Assembly: GCF_003353055.1 (NCBI RefSeq)
Contig: NZ_QKWJ01000001.1
Span: forward strand, 188,235-252,234
Source: Cupriavidus lacunae
GTDB lineage: Bacteria; Pseudomonadota; Gammaproteobacteria; Burkholderiales; Burkholderiaceae
DNA: 64,000 nucleotides
Reading direction: 5' to 3'
Each line of letters begins with the position of its first letter. Within the stretch, counting starts at the first letter, position 1. Below are positions 1 to 9,756 of this stretch, piece after piece. The notes under the pieces were generated by a model. It made no database searches and was not told where the DNA came from. It saw only the letters and a program-made list of their open reading frames with translations. Position numbers and translations under genes: made by a program.

Positions 1-375
1 CAGCATTCCACGTGCATCGCCATTGCGCATCTTCTCGCAAAAGACCGGCTCATATAGCAAATCCCCAAAACGATAGAGCGCTACCAGCAGAATCAGCCAT
101 TCTTGGTAAACGAATGAGATCGCCACTGCGAGGGTCAAATACGCCGGAGCAAGCTTGGCGCGCATCGCTATTGCATTTTCCCACGTCAAGTTGCCACTCA
201 GGATTGCTACGCCGTGTTGCATCGAGAAGAAAAGGAATAGCGGTGCAGCATAAGCTAGAGCAATGCCAAGGCTAGCGGAATCACCAAACGTTCCAAAATG
301 TGCGTACATAAGTACGAGCAATACCGTCGGCACATTGACGAATATGTTTGAGATCAGTACCGATAAATATCGCAT
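1..375 (-). CDS. O-antigen flippase-like membrane protein, 3' part cut by window edge
   Basis: Reverse-strand reading gives an uninterrupted 125-codon frame that starts at an ATG at 375, has an in-frame TAA six bases upstream, and runs off the left edge without a stop. The N-terminus MRYLSVLISNIFVNVPTVLL begins a hydrophobic helix, and further hydrophobic stretches follow (LGIALAYAAPLFLFFSM, YLTLAVAISFVYQEWLILLV) with a short charged loop between. This fits a multi-pass polysaccharide exporter of the Wzx/MATE-like type, and the adjacent rhamnose genes support an O-antigen or capsule role. Base composition is only about half G+C by eye, well below the rest of the window, which suggests transfer. 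The family is inferred from topology and context; no diagnostic motif is visible in this fragment. Confidence 0.6.
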   Translation of the reverse strand, partial: MRYLSVLISNIFVNVPTVLLVLMYAHFGTFGDSASLGIALAYAAPLFLFFSMQHGVAILSGNLTWENAIAMRAKLAPAYLTLAVAISFVYQEWLILLVALYRFGDLLYEPVFCEKMRNGDARGML

Positions 376-453
376 TTTTGCTTACGTATTCCGCCCCATG
401 GCCTTGCTCAACGCAGCAGGTCCGTGCAATGACGGGCAAACGGCATCACCATT

Positions 454-1008
454 TCAATCTCGAGCTGCTGCAATGACGTCAGCCAGTCCAAGTGCAGCCG
501 TATCCTTAGCGGACAACGTCGGCGCTTCCTCTAAGGGCCACTCGATCCCTATCGAAGGATCATCCCACCGAATCGAGCGTTCATGCTCCGGCGAGTAGTA
601 GTTGTCTGTCTTATAAAGGAATTCAGCCTCAGCGCTCAGCACGACAAAGCCATGCGCGAAACCACGTGGAATCCACAACTGCCGCTTGTTTTCACCTGAT
701 AGGCGCTCGCCCACCCATTGACCAAATGTCGATGATTGTGGTCGGATATCGACCGCCACATCAAACACCTCACCTCGCACAACGCGCACGAGTTTTCCCT
801 GGGCCATTGGATCCAATTGAAAGTGAAGCCCACGCAGCACTCCTCGCGCACTTAGCGAATGATTGTCCTGCACGAAGGTCACTGCACTGCCGGTCAGGTC
901 CTCAAAGCGCTTCTGATTGAAGCTCTCGAAGAAGAATCCCCGTTCATCACCAAACACTCGCGGTTCAAAGAGGAGGACCTCCGGAATCGACGTACGAATA
1001 ACGTTCAT
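454..1008 (-). CDS. rfbC: dTDP-4-dehydrorhamnose 3,5-epimerase RfbC (RmlC)
   Basis: Third enzyme of dTDP-L-rhamnose synthesis: it epimerises dTDP-4-keto-6-deoxyglucose at C3 and C5 in the cytosol. The 184-residue length is the family norm. The cupin signature is visible: [13 protein letters not shown] near residue 21, then [10 protein letters not shown] with the catalytic His, and later the [19 protein letters not shown] segment with the Tyr region of the active site. The ATG at 1008 overlaps the rfbA stop as ATGA, which fixes the start against longer readings that begin inside rfbA. It is the last rhamnose gene before the flippase-like gene, 78 bases further on. Confidence 0.96.
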   Translation of the reverse strand: MNVIRTSIPEVLLFEPRVFGDERGFFFESFNQKRFEDLTGSAVTFVQDNHSLSARGVLRGLHFQLDPMAQGKLVRVVRGEVFDVAVDIRPQSSTFGQWVGERLSGENKRQLWIPRGFAHGFVVLSAEAEFLYKTDNYYSPEHERSIRWDDPSIGIEWPLEEAPTLSAKDTAALGLADVIAAARD

Positions 1009-1886
1009 GCTGATTTCGCTTCCTTCAACAACTGCATCAGATACCGGCCATATCCATTCTTGGCCAAGGGCGCAGCAAGTTTCTCCATTTGCTGCGAACT
1101 GATAAACCCTTGTCGCCATGCGATCTCTTCTGGGCAAGCGATCTTCATACCCTGTCTGTTCTCCAGAGTGGCGATGAATTGACCCGCTTCCAGCAAACTA
1201 TCGTGAGTACCGGTATCCAGCCACGCGTAACCCCGCTGCATGATTTGGACGGTAAGTTGACCTCGCGCAAGGTAGACTTGATTGACCTCAGTAATTTCCA
1301 ATTCGCCGCGCGCACTCGGTTTGACGCTCTTGGCAATATCCACGACATCATTGTCGTAAAAATAAAGCCCTGTCACGGCGAAATTGCTTTTGGGGACAGA
1401 CGGCTTTTCCTCGATACTTATCGCCTTGCCTTCCGGGTCGAATGCGACCACGCCATAGCGCTCAGGATCCTGCACGTGGTATGCGAATACAGTGGCGCCG
1501 GACTCCTGTTTAGTAGCTTGTCTCAGAAGGCCCTGGAAATCATGGCCGTAGAAGATATTGTCGCCCAGCACCAATGCACTCGGCGAATTTCCGACAAAAC
1601 TCTCGCCAATAGTGAATGCCTGCGCGAGCCCGTCCGGGCTTGGTTGCACGGCATACTGCAAATTGATACCCCAGTCGCTACCATCGCCAAGCATAGCTGC
1701 AAAGCGCGGCGTATCTTCCGGCGTCGAAATAATCAAGATATCGCGAATCCCCGCCAGCATGAGCGTCGACAGCGGGTAGTAGATCATCGGCTTGTCGTAG
1801 ACAGGCAGCAACTGCTTGGAAACGGACCGCGTGACCGGATACAACCGGGTGCCGGAGCCCCCGGCAAGGATGATGCCTTTGCGCAT
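1005..1886 (-). CDS. rfbA: glucose-1-phosphate thymidylyltransferase RfbA (RmlA)
   Basis: First step of dTDP-rhamnose synthesis: glucose-1-phosphate plus dTTP to dTDP-glucose. The protein has 293 residues, the usual RmlA length. It opens with [19 protein letters not shown], the nucleotide-binding GGxGTRL loop, followed by [17 protein letters not shown] and the metal/sugar loop [10 protein letters not shown] around residue 110. EEKP (about 160-165) and the [13 protein letters not shown] block are also present. The start at 1886 is chosen because the signature begins there; longer readings run back into rfbD. It overlaps rfbC by four bases, consistent with translational coupling in an rfbBDAC operon. 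Confidence 0.97.
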   Translation of the reverse strand: MRKGIILAGGSGTRLYPVTRSVSKQLLPVYDKPMIYYPLSTLMLAGIRDILIISTPEDTPRFAAMLGDGSDWGINLQYAVQPSPDGLAQAFTIGESFVGNSPSALVLGDNIFYGHDFQGLLRQATKQESGATVFAYHVQDPERYGVVAFDPEGKAISIEEKPSVPKSNFAVTGLYFYDNDVVDIAKSVKPSARGELEITEVNQVYLARGQLTVQIMQRGYAWLDTGTHDSLLEAGQFIATLENRQGMKIACPEEIAWRQGFISSQQMEKLAAPLAKNGYGRYLMQLLKEAKSA

Positions 1887-1897
1887 AGTGTCGTGAA

Positions 1898-2815
1898 TCA
1901 GGAAAGAATCTGATCTAGCAGGTAATGAATACCCGGTCGCCAGTCCGGAAGATGGATGCCGAAGGTGTCGCGTAGTTTGCCAGTGTCCAGCCGTGAGTTC
2001 GATGGCCGCGGCGCCGGCAATGGATAGGCGGTGGCAGGGATGGCCTCGATCCTGGCAGGGTCCACCTTGAGCTCCACGCCCTTGCTTGCCGCATAGGCAA
2101 GCACTTCGGTTGCGTAGCCATGCCAGGTGGTCTCGCCAGCCGCAGCAAGATGATAGATGCCAGCTGGAAAAACACTGCGATCGCCAAACAACCAATGGCG
2201 CGCAACAATTTGTGCCGTAACGTCTGCGATCAGCGAGGCCGTGGTCGGTGCGCCGTACTGGTCGGAAATCACTCGCAGGCTGTCGCGTTCGCGCCCCAGC
2301 TTCAACATCGTCTTGGCGAAATTGCTACCGTGGGCACCGGCGACCCAACAGGTCCGCAACACCAGCGCCGCTGCGCCCGATGCCGTCACGGCCTGTTCGC
2401 CAACGAGCTTACTCTTGCCATACACCGACTGCGGGCCAACCGGATCCGTCTCCACGTAGGCGCGATCCCGGCGGCCGTCGAAGATATAGTCGGTGGAATA
2501 GTGCACCAGGAGGCTGCCCAGCGCCTTGGCCTCTTCGGCCAGCACGCCTGGTGCCGTCCCGTTGATGCTGAAGGCCGTGTCGGGATCGTCCTCGGCCTTG
2601 TCCACGGCCGTGTAGGCCGCAGGGTTAACGATCAAATCGGGCCTGACCTCCCGCACGAGCCGTCGGATCTCGTCAACTTGCGTGAGGTCGCAAGCCGCAC
2701 GATCCAGTGCCACTACACGCCCGAGCGGCGCAAGGCTGCGCTGAAGTTCGAATCCGAGCTGCCCGTTACATCCGGTCACAAGAAGGGTAGGTGTCTGCAA
2801 TCGCTTAGGCTGCAT
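1898..2815 (-). CDS. rfbD: dTDP-4-dehydrorhamnose reductase RfbD (RmlD)
   Basis: Last step of dTDP-L-rhamnose synthesis: reduction of the 4-keto group with NAD(P)H. The 305-residue protein is a short-chain dehydrogenase: Rossmann loop GCNGQLG near residues 15-21, the [14 protein letters not shown] segment around 60-75, and the catalytic YGKSKLVGE (YxxxK) around 130. The start at 2815 lies 11 bases inside the end of rfbB, so the two are probably translated together. Gene order B-D-A-C on this strand is the standard one. Confidence 0.95.
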   Translation of the reverse strand: MQPKRLQTPTLLVTGCNGQLGFELQRSLAPLGRVVALDRAACDLTQVDEIRRLVREVRPDLIVNPAAYTAVDKAEDDPDTAFSINGTAPGVLAEEAKALGSLLVHYSTDYIFDGRRDRAYVETDPVGPQSVYGKSKLVGEQAVTASGAAALVLRTCWVAGAHGSNFAKTMLKLGRERDSLRVISDQYGAPTTASLIADVTAQIVARHWLFGDRSVFPAGIYHLAAAGETTWHGYATEVLAYAASKGVELKVDPARIEAIPATAYPLPAPRPSNSRLDTGKLRDTFGIHLPDWRPGIHYLLDQILS

Positions 2816-3869
2816 ATTGCTTGGCTACCCAGTTACGGTATTCACCGGACATAACATCCTCAACCCACGGCTGATTATCCAGATACCATTGCACCGTCTT
2901 GCCCAAGCCACTCTCAAACGTCTCGGCCGGCTTCCAGCCCAACTCGCGCTCCAGCTTACGCGCGTCGATGGCGTAACGGCGATCGTGGCCTGGGCGATCC
3001 TTCACGAACGTGATCTGGTCGCGATAGGAGCCATTCGCCTTCGGCTTGAACTGATCCAGCAGGTCGCAAAGCGTGTGAACCACGTCGAGGTTGGTCTTCT
3101 CGTTCCAACCCCCGACGTTATACGTCTCCCCCGGGCGGCCTCGCGCCAGGACTTCCCGAATGGCACTGCAGTGATCGCGCACGTAGAGCCAATCGCGCAC
3201 GTTCTGGCCATCGCCGTAAACGGGCAGTGGCTTACCCATCAGCGCGTTGGTGATCATCAACGGAATCAGCTTCTCAGGGAAGTGATATGGGCCGTAATTG
3301 TTGGAGCAGTTCGTGGTCAGAACGGGCAGGCCGTAGGTGTGGTGATAGGCACGGACCAGATGATCTGACGCGGCCTTCGATGCTGAATATGGACTATTCG
3401 GCGCGTACGGAGTGGTCTCCGAGAACTGATGGTCCGCAGGCCCGAGGGAGCCAAAGACCTCATCTGTCGAAACATGTAGGAATCGGAAATCGGCCTTGGC
3501 GACGTCCTCCAAGCCACTCCAGTAGGCGCGGACAGCCTCCAGCAACGTGAAGGTGCCAACGATATTCGTCTGAATAAATTCAGCAGGGCCATGGATGGAA
3601 CGGTCCACATGGCTCTCCGCGGCAAAGTGCAGAACCGCGCGCGGCCGATATGTCGTGAGGAGTTCATCCAGCGCAGCACGGTCACAAATATCCGTTTGCG
3701 AAAAGACATGGCGAGGGTCGTCGTCGACCGAAGCTAATGTCTTCCGGTTCCCCGCATATGTGAGCTTATCGACGTTAATAACCCCATCGGCCGACTTGTC
3801 GCTCAACCACGCCAGAACGAAGTTGGCACCGATGAAACCGGCACCGCCTGTGACCAAAATATGCGACAA
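2805..3869 (-). CDS. rfbB: dTDP-glucose 4,6-dehydratase RfbB (RmlB)
   Basis: Second step of dTDP-L-rhamnose synthesis: NAD-dependent conversion of dTDP-glucose to the 4-keto-6-deoxy sugar. The 354-residue extended short-chain dehydrogenase starts [17 protein letters not shown] (GxxGxxG), has [12 protein letters not shown] near residue 85, STDEVFGSL near 135 and [15 protein letters not shown] (catalytic YxxxK) near 165. It is the first gene of the rhamnose operon on this strand, and the 229 bases upstream are shared with the divergent apaH, so the operon promoter probably lies there. I could not pick one out with confidence. Confidence 0.97.
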   Translation of the reverse strand: MSHILVTGGAGFIGANFVLAWLSDKSADGVINVDKLTYAGNRKTLASVDDDPRHVFSQTDICDRAALDELLTTYRPRAVLHFAAESHVDRSIHGPAEFIQTNIVGTFTLLEAVRAYWSGLEDVAKADFRFLHVSTDEVFGSLGPADHQFSETTPYAPNSPYSASKAASDHLVRAYHHTYGLPVLTTNCSNNYGPYHFPEKLIPLMITNALMGKPLPVYGDGQNVRDWLYVRDHCSAIREVLARGRPGETYNVGGWNEKTNLDVVHTLCDLLDQFKPKANGSYRDQITFVKDRPGHDRRYAIDARKLERELGWKPAETFESGLGKTVQWYLDNQPWVEDVMSGEYRNWVAKQYAA

Positions 3870-4063
3870 AACTTGCTCCTTGCCTCGATATGTTTCGACG
3901 ACCCGACAAAAGCCGAGCGCCCACCTTGTCCCCTTCAGGACGGCGGGGCTTTAATGCCTGCAGAAGTGGCGGTATTCTATCCGACGGAACATACCTTCCC
4001 AAACCACTACCCGCTCTTTTTGTAGCCTCATGTAACGGTGTCACGAGATATCGGTCACAAAAC

Positions 4064-4069
4064 TACAAT
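4064..4069 (+). promoter_or_regulatory. apaH: candidate -10 element for apaH
   Basis: TACAAT lies 29 bases before the chosen apaH ATG, in the A+T-richer divergent gap between rfbB and apaH. No good -35 hexamer is visible 17 bases upstream, so this is only a plausible sigma-70 type -10. Confidence 0.3.
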
Positions 4070-4098
4070 TGGCAGCGAAATAGTTGCACCATCCCCTG

Positions 4099-4947
4099 AT
4101 GACAACAACTAAAGATACCAATAGATCACTATACGCAATTGGCGATCTTCAAGGCTGTGCGGAGTCCCTCGACACGCTGTTGCGCCGACTGGAGCCCTGC
4201 ACTCGCCTGCGCTTCGTGGGAGACCTCGTCAATCGTGGCCCAGCTTCGCTTAACGCCTTACGGGCTGTCCATAACATGGGCAACCGCGCCGAGACTGTCC
4301 TCGGCAACCACGACATCCACCTCCTCGCCGTAGCGGCGGGTGTCCGCAAGCGCGGCAAGACCGACACACTGGATGAAATCCTCTCGGCCTCCGACCTTGA
4401 AGAACTACTCACATGGCTTCGCCACCGGCCCCTTGCCCTGCAAGAAGACGGCTTCCTGCTGGTCCACGCCGGCGTCCTCCCCCAATGGACCACCACCCAG
4501 GTCATCGACCTCGCCCGCGAAGTTGAAGAGCAGTTGCAGGGCCCCAATTGGCAGGCCTTTCTTGCCAACATCTTTGGCAATGCACCAGACCGCTGGCATG
4601 ACAGTCTCCGAGGCATCGAGCGCCACCGGGTCGTGGTTAATGCTCTTACTCGCCTGCGCTATTGCACTTCAGACGGCGTAATGGATCTCAAAACCAAGGA
4701 AGGACTGGGAAAGGCATCGGCGGGCTATTACCCATGGTTCGATGCACCGGGACGACGCACCGCAGATATCACTATTGTCTGTGGCCATTGGTCCACCTTG
4801 GGCCTTGTGATGCGCCCGAACCTGATGGCTCTTGACACGGGCTGCGTGTGGGGTGGGAAGCTAACCGCCGCTCGTCTAGCGCCAAACCCTCCCGACCGGA
4901 CCGTAATTCAGGTGGACTGCCCGCAATATTGCAATCCGCTTGCGTGA
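4099..4947 (+). CDS. apaH: symmetrical bis(5'-nucleosyl)-tetraphosphatase ApaH
   Basis: Hydrolyses diadenosine tetraphosphate to two ADP; recent work on the family also assigns removal of Np4 caps from RNA. The calcineurin-like metallophosphatase motifs are all present: GDLQGC near residue 15, GDLVNRGP near 45, GNHDIHLL near 73, [10 protein letters not shown] near 125 and GHWSTLG near 235. The 282-residue protein matches the family. I chose the ATG at 4099; a TTG at 4084 in the same frame would add five residues, and neither has a strong ribosome site. It sits between polysaccharide genes but has its own orientation, so the neighbourhood says little about its role. Confidence 0.94.
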   Translation: MTTTKDTNRSLYAIGDLQGCAESLDTLLRRLEPCTRLRFVGDLVNRGPASLNALRAVHNMGNRAETVLGNHDIHLLAVAAGVRKRGKTDTLDEILSASDLEELLTWLRHRPLALQEDGFLLVHAGVLPQWTTTQVIDLAREVEEQLQGPNWQAFLANIFGNAPDRWHDSLRGIERHRVVVNALTRLRYCTSDGVMDLKTKEGLGKASAGYYPWFDAPGRRTADITIVCGHWSTLGLVMRPNLMALDTGCVWGGKLTAARLAPNPPDRTVIQVDCPQYCNPLA

Positions 4948-4985
4948 GCAGCCCGACCGACCATCAGCAAGCGGCGTCAAGCATC

Positions 4986-5019
4986 AGATTCACGCCGGGC
5001 TGCAGCCCGGCGTGAATCT
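4986..5019. terminator. perfect 34-base palindrome between convergent genes
   Basis: An exact inverted repeat (arms AGATTCACGCCGGGCTG and its complement) lies between the apaH stop and the end of the Wzz-like gene, which face each other. It would form a very stable G+C-rich hairpin in either transcript. There is no T-run on either side, so it would act as a bidirectional or Rho-assisted stop rather than a classical intrinsic terminator. Confidence 0.6.
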
Positions 5020-5026
5020 ACTCGAA

Positions 5027-6232
5027 CTAAGCCTGAAGCTCAGCCCCGTGGAAATCATTGGCGACGACCTTGGCTTTCCCCTTCCGCAGCCACTCCCACG
5101 CGAAGATGCCTGCAGCCGCGAGCACGCCGCCACTGAACAGAGAAAGGAACAGTAGCGTTGCACGCCCCGGACCAGAACGACGATCCGGCAACGTAGGTCC
5201 CGACACAAACCGAGCGTTAACAAGATGCTTGGTCCGCATGTCCTCGATCACGAGGCCAATGCCGTTGTACACCTCTCGGACCGGGTCGTCATCAAGGTTC
5301 TGGTCCTTGAACACACCGTCCTTGAGGGTCTGGAACGCATCCAAGAGCGCTTTACCAGACTTAGCGGACGCGCCAAGTTCCTCCGCGCGCAGATAGAATC
5401 GGTGCGCTAGCTGGTTCTGGGCTGCATCGCGCTCGAGCGATGCCAGTTCAATGCGCAAGTCCGCGAGCTCGGACTCAACCCCGACAAGTTGCATCACTGG
5501 GGACAGGTATTTGGAACTGCTGCCATCCGAGGCCAGCAGTTGCCGGGACTCAAGCTTTGCGGCTTCAGGGTATTTTGCGGCAATGCTCTTAAGCGCATTG
5601 AGCTTGCCGATAGATTCCTCAACATCGAGGCGCTTCTTGATCAGCAGGTTATCGATCTTCTGCTGCTTTGCCTTGACCTCGCCGGCACGCTGATGGATCG
5701 CTTCCTCGAGGTCCTGCTGCAACATCGTATCCTTAAGGTAATCCCCCATCAGTTTGACGCGCGCGACCGCATCCGCCGGCATATCAGCGGCAAACTTGAT
5801 CGAGAAGCCAACCAGGTTGGGGTCAATCGGGTTCTTAATGTCGTTCAGGTATTTGAGGTCAGCCTTCGAATACGGCAGCACGACTTCCACATGCGTCTGC
5901 AGGAAACGGTCATCCAGTGAACGAAGCAGGTACTGCGCATTGGGATCATGCGTGGCCTTGCCGGCCTGGAGGAACTGCGACAAGGTGTTCTTGTCGGCGA
6001 AGGATGCACGCTGGGTGTTGTATTCCGTCAACTTGCGCGTGGCGCGCAGGAAGCCCTCGCTCTGGTAGCGGCACAGCACCTGGAACAGCAGGAAGAACAC
6101 GGCCACCGAAATCACTGGCACAAGCCACAGCAATGGCTTCCTGCGCGCGCTTAGCCAACTTCCGACCGATCTGACCAAAACGACCATAGCATCCAGCTCC
6201 GAAGTCTGGCTTGCGACACCCTTGTTTCCCAT
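5027..6232 (-). CDS. Wzz-like polysaccharide chain-length determinant / co-polymerase
   Basis: 401-residue inner-membrane protein with the architecture of polysaccharide co-polymerases. One membrane helix lies near residues 34-54 after a basic stretch (ARRKPLLW), a long charged, mostly helical periplasmic region spans about 55-355, and a second helix lies near 358-381 just after the Pro/Gly-rich FVSGPTLPDRRSGPG. A coiled-coil-like block (EEAIHQRAGEVKAKQQKIDN) is near the middle. No cytoplasmic tyrosine kinase domain follows, as in O-antigen Wzz rather than group-1 capsule Wzc. Start chosen at ATG 6232 with GGAAG a few bases upstream; a longer reading adds 21 unlikely residues. It probably sets chain length for the polysaccharide made by the adjacent cluster. 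Confidence 0.75.
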   Translation of the reverse strand: MGNKGVASQTSELDAMVVLVRSVGSWLSARRKPLLWLVPVISVAVFFLLFQVLCRYQSEGFLRATRKLTEYNTQRASFADKNTLSQFLQAGKATHDPNAQYLLRSLDDRFLQTHVEVVLPYSKADLKYLNDIKNPIDPNLVGFSIKFAADMPADAVARVKLMGDYLKDTMLQQDLEEAIHQRAGEVKAKQQKIDNLLIKKRLDVEESIGKLNALKSIAAKYPEAAKLESRQLLASDGSSSKYLSPVMQLVGVESELADLRIELASLERDAAQNQLAHRFYLRAEELGASAKSGKALLDAFQTLKDGVFKDQNLDDDPVREVYNGIGLVIEDMRTKHLVNARFVSGPTLPDRRSGPGRATLLFLSLFSGGVLAAAGIFAWEWLRKGKAKVVANDFHGAELQA

Positions 6233-6518
6233 TATTGCTTCCGAATACTTTTTTATATTTTTCGGCCGACGAGGCTGCTGACAACCGCGCCGCACTCACA
6301 CCCGTTTCACCCAGCCCGGAACTGCCATGTCAGGGCTCGGAATCCCACATGGCACGGAATTCTGTTTTGTCTCCTCGCGTTTTCCCACCCCCACTTCGGG
6401 GGGGATACCGCCGATATCTGGCACTCCAGCCCAGCGCACCCTACGTGATGCAGGCCGCTGATCCGCAGCCTTTTGAGCACCATAGATGAATTCGTGAGGA
6501 TGGCATATCCCCGAAGTC

Positions 6519-7337
6519 TCAAACTCCAGTCTGTTGCATTCCACGCGATTCAGCAGCGCTCATTTCGGATGTCACGGTTTCGACATGCTGCCGTGCCCCA
6601 TAGATATGCTGAACCACGACCTCCCTGGCAATCTCGGCCAACTCGCGTCGGTTCGCGGTCGTGGATTGCAATAGCGGCGCCAGGACAAGGCGCGCGGTAA
6701 TAGGACCCGCCTCCAGGACGGCATTCAGGCATTGCAGCAGCGTCAGATCGCCGATATAAGCCGGCGCCAGCGTCGGTTCCCCGGTTACCTTGTCCAGATA
6801 ACTCAACCCCACCGGCTGCACTGGCAACCCACCCGAAATCGGCGCCTGCATCAAATTCGCATGAAACGGCAACACCGTGGTCCCGTCAGTCGTGGTCCCC
6901 TCCGGAAACACCCCCACCAGATCCCCCTGCAGCATCACATCCGTAATGTCATGCAACACCCGATGCGCATCCCGCTTGCGCCCGCGCTCGATGAAGATGG
7001 TGCCCGTCTTATCACACAGCCACCCAACCAGCGGCCAGCTGCGAATCTCCGATTTGGCAACAAAACGCACCGGCTGCCAGCTGTGGATGACGTAAATATC
7101 CAACCAGGAGATATGGTTGGACACCACCATCGCACCCTGCCGGCCGGCGCCGGTCGATGGGATGCCAGTAGCATCGACCACCTCCACCTCCACCCCGCAT
7201 ATCCGCAGCAGCAGCAGCGACCAGCGCCGGATATGCCACTCGCGCGAGCGCACGCCCAGCCACGGGAACAGCAAGGCGCAGGTCAGCAGCCCGCGTAGCA
7301 GGTGCAGCACCAGCGCGGTCTTGCGCATCCAGATCAT
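6519..7337 (-). CDS. 1-acyl-sn-glycerol-3-phosphate acyltransferase, PlsC family
   Basis: Transfers an acyl chain to a lysophospholipid (lysophosphatidate to phosphatidate) at the inner membrane face. The 272-residue protein has a hydrophobic N-terminus (VLHLLRGLLTCALLFPWLGV), the catalytic NHISWLD (NHx4D) at 74-80, GTIFIERGRKRD near 112-124 and the substrate motif FPEGTTTDG at 144-152. It begins seven bases after the pyrX stop, so it is very likely cotranscribed with the pyr genes. Whether it is the main PlsC or a second, specialised acyltransferase cannot be told from this window. Confidence 0.85.
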   Translation of the reverse strand: MIWMRKTALVLHLLRGLLTCALLFPWLGVRSREWHIRRWSLLLLRICGVEVEVVDATGIPSTGAGRQGAMVVSNHISWLDIYVIHSWQPVRFVAKSEIRSWPLVGWLCDKTGTIFIERGRKRDAHRVLHDITDVMLQGDLVGVFPEGTTTDGTTVLPFHANLMQAPISGGLPVQPVGLSYLDKVTGEPTLAPAYIGDLTLLQCLNAVLEAGPITARLVLAPLLQSTTANRRELAEIAREVVVQHIYGARQHVETVTSEMSAAESRGMQQTGV

Positions 7338-7344
7338 CGAGGGC

Positions 7345-8694
7345 TCAGTGGTGGTTATTGTTTCCGTAGACTACCTGCCCGCCGACCAGGGTCATGCGGA
7401 CCTTGCCTTCCATCTCGTAGCCGAGCCACGGCGAGTTCTTGCCCTGGCTCTTGAGGGAGCGGCGTTCGACCTTCCAGACCTGCCTGGGGTCGAATACGCA
7501 CACGTCGGCGGCGCTGCCGACGGCGAGGGTGCCGGCCTTCAGGCCGATCACGCGGGCGGGTTCGGCGGTGATGCGGGCCAGGGCCTGGGCCAGCGGGACC
7601 TTGTGCTCGGTGGCCCAGCGCAGGGTCAGCGGCAGCAGCAGTTCCAGGCCGGTTGCGCCAGGCGATGCCTCGGCGAAGGGCAGCAGTTTCTCGTCGTCGT
7701 CCACGGGCGTATGGTCCGAGCACAGGGCGTCGATGGTGCCGTCGGCCAGCGCGGCGACGATGGCGTCACGGTCGCGCAGGCTGCGCAGCGGCGGGGAGAA
7801 GCGCATCTGCGAGTTGAAGTAGCCGATGTCCATGTCGGTCAGCGAGACGTGGTGGATATTGACGTCGCAGGTCACTTTCAGGCCTTCGCGCTTGGCCTGG
7901 CGCACCAGCTCCAGCCCGGCGGCGGACGACAGGCGGCACAGGTGCACGCGGGCGCCGGTGCTGCGCATCAGTTCGAAGATGGTGTGCAGGCGCACGGTCT
8001 CGGCAATGACTGACACGCCGGACAGGCCCAGGCGTGACGCCACCGCGCCGCTGGCGGCGACGCCGCCGCCGAGGAACGGGTCTTCCGGGCGCAGCCAGAC
8101 GGTGAAGCCGAAGGTCTGGGCGTATTGCAGCGCGCGCAGCAGCACCTGGGTGTTATGCACCGGGGCCTCGGCCTGACTGAAGCCGACGCAGCCGGCTTCG
8201 GTCAGCTGGCTCATCTCGGTCAGGGTCTCGCCCTTGAGGCCCAGGGTCAGCGCGCCCAGCGGGTACACGTGGGTCTGGTTCAGCGTGCGGGCGCGGAACT
8301 TCAGCATTTCCACCAGGCCCGGTTCATCGAGCACCGGATCGGTATCGGGCGGGCAGACCAGGCTGGTCACGCCGCCGGCCGTGGCGGCTGCCACTTCGGA
8401 TTCGAGCGTGGCCTTGTATTCGTAGCCGGGCTCGCGCAGGCGCGCGGACAGGTCGACCAGGCCGGGGCATACGATCAGGCCGCTGGCGTCAATGGTCTTG
8501 TTGGCGGTGAAGTCCGCCGGGGCACTGCCCACGCCGACGATCTTGCCGGCGGCGATGTAGAGGTCCTGCGCGGCGTCGGTGTTGCTGGCCGGATCGATCA
8601 GGCGGCCGCCCTTGATGTGAATCTTCATAGCTTGGCTTGTCGTGTCGCTTGGCTGTTTCGGTGTGTTCTGGCTCGTGTCACTCGACTGCGTCAT
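7345..8694 (-). CDS. pyrX: dihydroorotase-like pseudoenzyme PyrX (PyrC')
   Basis: 449-residue amidohydrolase fold of the dihydroorotase family, but key metal ligands are missing. The HxH after strand 1 reads [11 protein letters not shown], and the usual CHVST histidine is Arg ([10 protein letters not shown]). [11 protein letters not shown] and [12 protein letters not shown] are kept. In pseudomonads and relatives such an inactive dihydroorotase is a structural partner of aspartate transcarbamoylase, and the position directly after pyrB supports that here. Its ATG overlaps the pyrB stop as ATGA, which favours 8694; an inner ATG at 8628 ([10 protein letters not shown]) would remove a Ser/Thr/Gln-rich leader of 22 residues. 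A working pyrC should exist elsewhere in the genome. Confidence 0.9.
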   Translation of the reverse strand: MTQSSDTSQNTPKQPSDTTSQAMKIHIKGGRLIDPASNTDAAQDLYIAAGKIVGVGSAPADFTANKTIDASGLIVCPGLVDLSARLREPGYEYKATLESEVAAATAGGVTSLVCPPDTDPVLDEPGLVEMLKFRARTLNQTHVYPLGALTLGLKGETLTEMSQLTEAGCVGFSQAEAPVHNTQVLLRALQYAQTFGFTVWLRPEDPFLGGGVAASGAVASRLGLSGVSVIAETVRLHTIFELMRSTGARVHLCRLSSAAGLELVRQAKREGLKVTCDVNIHHVSLTDMDIGYFNSQMRFSPPLRSLRDRDAIVAALADGTIDALCSDHTPVDDDEKLLPFAEASPGATGLELLLPLTLRWATEHKVPLAQALARITAEPARVIGLKAGTLAVGSAADVCVFDPRQVWKVERRSLKSQGKNSPWLGYEMEGKVRMTLVGGQVVYGNNNHH

Positions 8695-9665
8695 TCGTCG
8701 CTATTTCCCGCCACGATGCCCATTACGGCCATGCGCACGGCGATGCCGAAGGTCACCTGGTTCAGGATCACGGATTGCGGGCCGTCGGCCACGGCGGAGT
8801 CGATCTCGACGCCGCGGTTCATCGGGCCCGGGTGCATCACGATGGCGTCGGGCCTGGCCAGCGCCATGCGTTCCGGCGTGAGGCCGTAGGCCTTGAAGTA
8901 CTCCTGCGCGGACGGCAGCAGCGCGCCGCTCATGCGCTCGTTCTGCAGCCGCAGCATGATGACCACGTCCACGCCCTTCAGGCCTTCTTCCATGTTGTGG
9001 AAGACGCGCACGCCCATCTGCTCCAGCCCCGAGGGCAGCAGCGTGCGCGGGCCGATGGCGCGCACTTCGGGCACGCCCAGCGTGGTCAGCGCGTGGATGT
9101 CCGAGCGCGCCACGCGCGAGTGCAGGATGTCGCCGACGATGGCTACCGTCAGGTTGGTGAAGTCCTTCTTGAAGTGCCGGATCGTGTACATATCCAGCAG
9201 GCCCTGCGTCGGGTGGGCGTGGCGGCCATCGCCGGCGTTGATCACGTGCACGTGCGGCGCGACGTGCTCGGCGATCAGGTACGGGGCGCCCGAGCTGGCA
9301 TGGCGCACCACGAACATGTCGGCGGACATCGCCGACAGGTTGTTGATGGTGTCCAGCAGCGACTCGCCCTTGCTGGTCGACGAGGCGTTGATGTTCAGAT
9401 TCAGCACGTCCGCCGACAGCCGCTTGGCGGCGATCTCGAAGGTGGTGCGGGTGCGGGTGGAGTTCTCGAAGAACAGGTTGAACACGCTCTTGCCGCGCAG
9501 CAGCGGCACCTTCTTGACATCGCGGTCTGAGTCGGACAGCGATACGAACTGGCTGGCGGTGTCGAGGATGTGCGTGATCATGTCACGCGACAACCCCTCG
9601 ATCGACAGCAGGTGCTTCAGTTCGCCGTTCTTGGTGAGCTGCGGGTTGCGGAACGTCTTGGTCAT
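8691..9665 (-). CDS. pyrB: aspartate carbamoyltransferase catalytic subunit PyrB
   Basis: Joins carbamoyl phosphate and aspartate in pyrimidine synthesis. The 324-residue protein has the carbamoyl-phosphate loop [12 protein letters not shown] near residue 63, the SSTSKGES loop near 88, [12 protein letters not shown] near 140, a LRLQNER stretch and [12 protein letters not shown] near the C-terminus. The start at 9665 ([10 protein letters not shown]) is preferred over a longer Pro/Arg-rich reading. No pyrI-type regulatory gene is present; the downstream overlapping pyrX is the expected partner. The 91-base gap to pyrR upstream is the largest within this operon. Confidence 0.96.
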   Translation of the reverse strand: MTKTFRNPQLTKNGELKHLLSIEGLSRDMITHILDTASQFVSLSDSDRDVKKVPLLRGKSVFNLFFENSTRTRTTFEIAAKRLSADVLNLNINASSTSKGESLLDTINNLSAMSADMFVVRHASSGAPYLIAEHVAPHVHVINAGDGRHAHPTQGLLDMYTIRHFKKDFTNLTVAIVGDILHSRVARSDIHALTTLGVPEVRAIGPRTLLPSGLEQMGVRVFHNMEEGLKGVDVVIMLRLQNERMSGALLPSAQEYFKAYGLTPERMALARPDAIVMHPGPMNRGVEIDSAVADGPQSVILNQVTFGIAVRMAVMGIVAGNSDE

Positions 9666-9756
9666 GGCTGGTCGGGCGCGGGCAAAAAACGGGGGTGGTC
9701 TGGTCGCGGAGCTGGGTGTCAGGCGCGCACGGCGCGCCTGGGGCAATCGTGCCGGC

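Noticed and set aside
6373-6410. Terminator at the C-run/G-run hairpin between the PlsC-like and wzz-like genes
   Set aside because: CCCCC-ACTTC-GGGGG can pair, but there is no T-run in the needed direction and homopolymer runs pair by chance; not listed as a feature.
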